From: Trichosphaerium sp. ATCC 40318
Taxonomy: Eukaryota; Discosea; Flabellinia; Trichosidae
Direction of reading: 5' to 3'
Length of the DNA stretch: 64,000 nt
NCBI GenBank assembly: GCA_038496445.1
Contig: JALMLS010000311.1
Span: forward strand, 62,001 to 126,000
The number at the start of each line of letters is the position of its first letter. The stretch's first letter is position 1. The notes under the pieces were generated by a model. That model worked only from the letters and a program-made list of their open reading frames with translations, had not been told where the DNA came from and made no database searches. Position numbers and translations under genes: made by a program. Positions 58,971-64,000 of this stretch are shown in pieces.

Positions 58971-59081
58971 ATGGTCGTAGCTACAGGTCAATCCTACAGT
59001 GCCTTGATTAATTGTTGTTTCTTAGCATTATTAGGGTGGCAACACTACGTAAAATCCAGACGTTTTGTGTTCACTGATTAA
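58971..59081 (+). CDS. Candidate micro-protein with one membrane segment
   Basis: A 36-codon frame: MVVATGQSYSALINCCFLAL followed by LGWQHYVKSRRFVFTD. One hydrophobic helix followed by a basic stop-transfer stretch, as in small mitochondrial or ER membrane subunits. It sits between two plus-strand genes without needing an intron. Support is only the frame and composition. Confidence 0.25.
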   Translation: MVVATGQSYSALINCCFLALLGWQHYVKSRRFVFTD

Positions 59082-59161
59082 GTCAGTAAAAAATAAAAAT
59101 AAGTCGCTTCAATTGAGCATATTTTCCAGGTAAGGCCGATCAGGCATTACAAGACTGAGTT

Positions 59162-61767
59162 ATGGCTTCTTCTAGAGTAGTACCTGCTCAAACAGAATTT
59201 GTATGCGATATTGGGGATTGCCGAAGCCGTTTTCCAACTAATAAACAGTTCCGCTTGCACCAGCGCCACTGTCTCAAAAAATTTGAAAAAGTACAAACTT
59301 TTTATTTGTTCAAATCGCTACATTGTATTCACAAACATAATAGTTTCACGGTGGCGGCACGACACAAAAGAAAAAAGGCAAAAAGGGCAGAAGAAAAGCA
59401 GCCTCAAAGCCAGTCAAGCACAGGACGCAAAAATTTAAACCCCGAGATATCAAGCAGCTAACAAGCCAAGGTAAAATGTTAGAAAACGGTTATCGAGTTT
59501 TTGTTTTACAAACGCTTGCTTATCGCTGTAGAATCATCCGACACGCTAGATAAACTCTCTCAAGAACTAAAAAAAAATCACGAAGAGTTCATCAATTTAC
59601 CTCGCCTTGAGGACTCGGATGGCGAGGATTGCGATAATATGTACACCCTATTAAACGACTCATCAGAGGCCATACAGAATAACGAGGTTGGGCTCTTTCA
59701 AAAGTACGCTTTGCTTCCAATTGTAGCTGTAAAAAGTTCCACAAATTTACGTTTTATCCTTTGTTCAAACTGATGTATATGTAGTACAAGGAAACGCTCT
59801 TCGTGTATCGACGCGCTACAGAATCAATCACCTAAAAAGAAGCGTAAAATATCGCTTATTTCGAATGAAACCTTTGATGAGGTTATTGAGGAACCAGCGA
59901 CTGATGATTACGCTGCTAGCGAACGTTCTTTATTAACCAGAGCCGACACAATCATTTTAGTAGAGGACGATGAGGAGAAACCGAAAAGATGTTCAAAAAG
60001 CAAAAAAACAAAGAAGAAAAATCCAAAGGCTAGATTATTGTTGTCTCGCATGGTACGTTACAACTTTTGCAATCAGCATTTGACAAATGATTTTTTTAGG
60101 ATACTCTTCCCTTATCTTTCATGCGTGATCCTACAGTATCAACAGAAGAGTTGATGTGACACTTTATCATTTTTGTAAATAAAAAACTTGTAAAACCAAA
60201 CCAAAAAAACCAGGAGAGTACAATAATAAAATACGTTTTAGTATGTTGCACTATAGATCGCTGTCAGAACGGCTTGATGAATGTTTCAGGACAGGTCAGC
60301 CTAGATAGTGTTAGGACATATTGTGTGAGGGTGTAGGTGAAGTCTTACCATTTTAGCAAGTATCAAAAAAAGCGCGAATTTCTGGTGTTAAGGTATTCAA
60401 ATTTTACAGAAATTTGGAAATCAAATGGCTACACGATCCAATCCGAAAAGAGGACAGTCCAAAGGCTTGAAAACGAGTTTATGTCGAGAATTTGCGCAGG
60501 TGGCGGCAAGTTCAATAACAAATGAAGTAAAAGACACCTCACAGTCACAGTACGCTTAACATGTTAGTTCTAATGCTATACGCTAACCACCAATAGAAAA
60601 GAACTTAGGCGGTATTTTCGAGACTACACAGATTTAACAAATCAGCAACCTGTGTCCCTGAGCCCACGCTCAAAGTATGTACCCATATGCAACCACAGTA
60701 TCAAATTAGCCGTTACTTACAAACAATACAAGGCGACGCTTATCCTCAGGCTTCCATACACCAGAAAAGAGACCAACAAAGCGATTACGCGCTCAAACAC
60801 CGACGAATAGCGTAAACAAAGAAAACAGTAATAACAAGGAAAACTCAACAGCTTCTTTGAATTTGGGTCTACCAAAACCAGACATTGAGACAGACCAATT
60901 TCTTACGCCTTTTTCTACACCTAAGAAAGAGGTTTGTTCAACACCGAGCGTTGTCCGTATGTCACTATCATTCTAGAAACAGATGTGTAACCATTTTTTT
61001 AGGTGAAGCACATTTAGATGCTGAAGATGCTGCGTCTATCACAACAATAGGTGAAGATTGTGCGTTAAATTTCGAGGCACAGTTATCTAGAGCGAATGAG
61101 CTTAATCCAGAGCCAACAATTGAACTTGGGGATTCTATTTGTAAAGACGTACGCTGCTATTTCTTGTGCTTTTTGTTGTCATTTCATTGCAATTTTTTCC
61201 GTTTGATAAATTCTTGGCAGTAGTAACACGTGAAATAGCCGTTTGAGTATCAAATTGAAGAATCACCTCCTGAGCATTCATTTGTAATTGATTCTATTGA
61301 AATGGAAAGTGGATCTGGAGTTCGATGGTTTATGGAAATAATGTCTCTTGGAGATTGGAAAAAAGTGAGTATTTTTTTTGGTGCTCAATATTGCAATGAA
61401 CCACGTGGTTCGTTGTGTGCTCTGTAGTTCATTTATTTGTGTGAACTTATTGGTTGTTATTAATACGATGCTTTATTAGTCTCAGAGACCATTGAAGGGT
61501 ATGGAGTATACAACAAAGCAGAAGGAAGTATTAGATCAACTTTTATTGCCATTATTTATACGTCATCATGATTATATACAATGGGAGTACTTTGGAAAAG
61601 AGCCTTTTGATGAAGATGCTAGGATGATTGTATTTGAAACATTGTTAAAGTATGTCATACGGAGCTATTTTTATCTTTTGTTCTAATACTCTTTTAAAGA
61701 AGTGTAGAGCAACGATTTTATGTTGTGGATGATAAAAAACAAATCAAGTGCTTGCACGTATCGAGTT
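59162..61767 (+). CDS. Zinc-finger nuclear protein, unknown
   Basis: First exon MASSRVVPAQTEFVCDIGDC then RSRFPTNKQFRLHQRHCLKK, a C-x4-C-x12-H-x4-C finger. Next, a basic exon (FHGGGTTQKKKGKKGRRKAA), an acidic one (LPRLEDSDGEDCDNMYTLLN), and a clear nuclear signal PKKKRKI, then LLLSRMDTLPLSFMRDP. Further exons include ELRRYFRDYTDLTNQQPVSL, ASITTIGEDCALNFEAQLSR, DSIEMESGSGVRWFMEIMSL, GDWKK, and the last IQWEYFGKEPFDEDARMIVF, EQRFYVVDDKKQ. The C-terminal part is well ordered and may be a conserved domain, but I do not recognise it. Whether 60200-61767 belongs to the same gene is unproven; exon borders near 60130-60700 are weak. Confidence 0.5.
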
Positions 61768-62047
61768 GAAACCAAGAGTTTCACGAGAACGAAAAAAAAA
61801 CCCCTACTGATGTACATAGTAAAGGAAAACTAATCTGATATTGAAATTTGTTTTTTCACATGGAATTTGGTCCAACCGGCATGATGTTTTGTTATGCGTT
61901 AGTCTTATGAGTTGGCTGTTGGTTATTGTTTAGCGCATAAAGTATTGTCTCTATCATGTCTCCTATCCGTTTTCAGTAACATCAAAGCAAGTTGTACAAC
62001 TTAAAGTCAACGAACTTCCTTGATTAAAATAAAAGTTACAACTCACA

Positions 62048-63400
62048 ATGAAGACCTTGGTTGTTTTTGTTCTGTTTTTCGCTCTAGTATTAGCTCATGG
62101 TTCCTGTGAAGATGACCATTGCGAAAAAGAGCAAGTAAGTGACACGTATTACTTAGATTCTTTAAAGAAGCTCGAATCGCGTGAGTATTTGATGCTAGGT
62201 TCCGCTGTTGGTATGTTTTTTACAAATTTTTAAAATAATTACCGTATTGACACGTGTACAGGGACAATAGATCATTTCATATTTCCAGAAGGTAAAAGTA
62301 ATGAAATGTCTATATTAGAGGCGGTAGAATATACGTTAGGTGCGTAATAAACCATTTACAGTTGACATTAACTTTCAACAAATAGAGCGACAAATCTCAG
62401 TCTTGCCGAAAGGTGCACTATAACTTTCATCAATCCATTTTATAGTAACAATGTAAAGGGATGATAGACAGTTCGAATGTGCTCATGGTTGGATCCAATA
62501 TGGGTGCTTCTGCTAGGTATCTGTCAAGGAAATATGATTGTTTTGTCACTTGTTACCACGGATCGAAGAAGCACAACAAGTATCATAAGCTAATGTCAGA
62601 ACTTTCATTTGCTGGGCGTAGTGGTGGAGAAGTAAGGAAATCTATCAAGTCACGTGCTTGTAAATAACGGTTATGGATATAGGTCGTGCGGTGTGATGTT
62701 TCGAAACCACCATTGCCAAGCGATGATGACCAATTCTCTTTGGCTTTTGCAAATGATGTAGGCGGTCATTTAACAGTAGAAGACAAGCTAGCTTTTTTCA
62801 AAGAAATACACAGGTATACGAAAATCTTCTGAAGAAGATGTTAACTATTGATTGTAGAAGCATTGCACAGAATGGTATTTAGGATGTTTAGATTTATAGA
62901 GACTAATGTACCAAAGGATATTTGCTCATGACTGATTTTCATGAAACTGCGGTTGACCATGCTCATGATGCTGAGTTTATGAAGCACATGATTACTTTTG
63001 GAGAACAAAAAAAGTTGCTTGAGGAGGCCGGTAGGTTACAGAACTTTTGGTGCGTAATTACTTACATAAATTGTACAGGTTTCGAAGACGTAAAGAAATA
63101 TACGGTGCAAACAGCTGATGATTTGGAAAGTTTTGAAAGGGTTCTAAAGGGTGCGGACACCTTCACGTTCCATTGCATCTAATGTTTGATATAAAGAACT
63201 CAAGAGTGGTACTTCATGTCACGTTTTGAGGGAGACGCTTAACAAACGTGAAAGAGATACATTGAGAACAGGCAAACTTTACTTACGTAGTCCTATCCGT
63301 TCTTACGTTATTTTTAGATATACAAGATAAACAGTTCTTGTTGGAACATGATATAATAGAGTGGATTATGTGGACAGCAAAGAAACCAGGACGTTGGTAA
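62048..63400 (+). CDS. Signal-peptide-bearing methyltransferase-like protein
   Basis: Starts MKTLVVFVLFFALVLAHGSC, a strong signal peptide. The body resembles sterol/phosphoethanolamine-type class I methyltransferases: YYLDSLKKLESREYLM, SSNVLMVGSNMGASARYLSR followed by KYDCFVTCYHGSKKHNKYHK, then LAFFKEIHR, GYLLMTDFHETAVDHAHDAE, KHMITFGEQKKLLEEAG, FEDVKKYTVQTADDLESFER and FLLEHDIIEWIMWTAKKPGR ending in Trp. The SAM-binding motif I, usually D-x-G-x-G-x-G, is VGSNMG preceded by Met, so co-factor binding may be weakened. Residence in the ER lumen or outside the cell would be odd for this fold. Seven exons, most joining in phase; the exons at 62270-62460 are approximate. Confidence 0.62.
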
Positions 63401-63710
63401 AATGTGTAAGGTAAATATAGCTTGAACAAAACCGAACTTGTGAAGTTAATAAATTATCAATGTTTGACCCTGCAATCGATTAACTGCATCATGAGTACCA
63501 CCAACTTAAGACGCTTTTATACAACAAAAAGAATTTGTGCTTAAACATTGTACTCAAGCACCTGTTGGACAGCATTGTAGTGCACACCACGTGATTTTCC
63601 AATTTGTATCAACATTCGAGTTAACGTCCCACAACTTTCCAGTTTAAATCTGGTATTGGCTTATTACGACAGCTATGTACAAAAATTTATTCTCTGGGTT
63701 TTTTTATAAA
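63401..63710. other. Intergenic, convergent
   Basis: About 310 bp between convergent genes; CACGTG at 63588-63593. No gene recognised. Confidence 0.4.
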
Positions 63711-64000
63711 TCAAGGGCCATCTGGTAGTGACATTACAAGAGCTGTATTAACAAAAAGTTAATGTCACAATAAAGTACTGAAAACAAAAGCTATCGTACC
63801 AATTTCGGACTCTTCTTTACCATCTCCTTCTGCTAAGTCCATGAAAGAACCAAAAACTCCACCATCTTCAATAGCATCAACATCTAGAGGTTTCTCTGGC
63901 TCTTCTGGTTCTTCAACAAACTGCATCCAGCTGTTATTTGTTTTGCTCGCCACAGGTATTTTAGGTTTTTCAATAGGTGCAGGTGGTTTGACCTTAACAG
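63711..64000 (-). CDS. 3' end of an unknown gene, runs off the right edge
   Basis: Reading from the window edge leftwards: VKPPAPIEKPKIPVASKTNN, SWMQFVEEPEEPEKPLDVDA, IEDGGVFGSFMDLAEGDGKE, ESEIG, then a GTACGA intron and a last exon ALVMSLPDGP before the stop. Acidic, Pro/Glu-rich and probably disordered. The WMQF and FGSFMDLA patches could be short binding motifs. No family can be given from this fragment. Confidence 0.5.

Noticed and set aside
1-64000. CRISPR arrays, insertion sequences, operons and bacterial regulatory sites
   Set aside because: The dense spliceosomal introns and gene content are eukaryotic nuclear; no direct-repeat arrays or transposase were seen.

Overview
The window is nuclear DNA of a compact, AT-rich, intron-dense unicellular eukaryote. 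Nearly every gene is cut by several introns of about 30-65 nt. Most start with GTAC (often GTACG or GTACGT), carry a CTAAC/TAAT-like branch site and end in TTTAG or TTGTAG. Gene products were read by joining exons across these introns. Some genes have uncertain first or last exons, and this is stated in each entry. I saw no tRNA, rRNA, CRISPR array or mobile element. The gene content (RasGEF, diaphanous-type formin N-terminus, TACC, LAMTOR2, fused ALKBH8, haem-type CBS, NPC1, NT-C2/DIL protein, EGF-repeat adhesin) suggests a free-living protist, plausibly within Amorphea. A Zn2Cys6 regulator fits an amoebozoan or early opisthokont. I cannot name the species.

Layout. 1-17.1 kb: formin 5' end (-), NPC1-like transporter without its N-terminal domain (-), DHHC acyltransferase (-), F-box/YwqK-repeat protein (-), Zn2Cys6 factor (-), membrane protein with a GILT-like domain lacking its catalytic cysteines (+), unknown (+), F-box protein (-), ankyrin-DHHC acyltransferase (-). 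17-28 kb: TACC protein (+), multi-repeat protein ending in a nuclease-like domain (+), a broken Cys-rich paralogue (+), small unknown (-), organellar EF-P (+), eL39 (-), Sar1 (+). 28-42 kb: secreted EGF/beta-sandwich adhesin (-), small membrane protein (+), NT-C2/coiled-coil/DIL protein (-), F-box-RasGEF fusion (+), cystathionine beta-synthase (-). 42-57 kb: SMP lipid-transfer protein (-), ALKBH8 (-), peptide deformylase (+), TPP-carrier-like SLC25 (-), polytopic membrane protein (-), cyclophilin (-), secreted Cys-rich protein (+), two unknowns (-), CIA2/MIP18 (-), LAMTOR2 (-). 57-64 kb: two-RRM SR protein (+), zinc-finger nuclear protein (+), signal-peptide methyltransferase-like protein (+), and the 3' end of an unknown gene (-).

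The genes are ordinary neighbours rather than one operon-like system. Themes that recur are endolysosomal function (NPC1-like, GILT-like, LAMTOR2), membrane contact and trafficking (SMP protein, Sar1, two DHHC enzymes), actin and microtubule control (formin, TACC, NT-C2/DIL, RasGEF) and organellar translation (EF-P, deformylase). The most unusual items are the repeat-module nuclease-like protein, the GPYG pseudo-GILT, the F-box-RasGEF fusion, the duplicated Cys-rich secreted locus, and the strong preference for GTACG splice donors.
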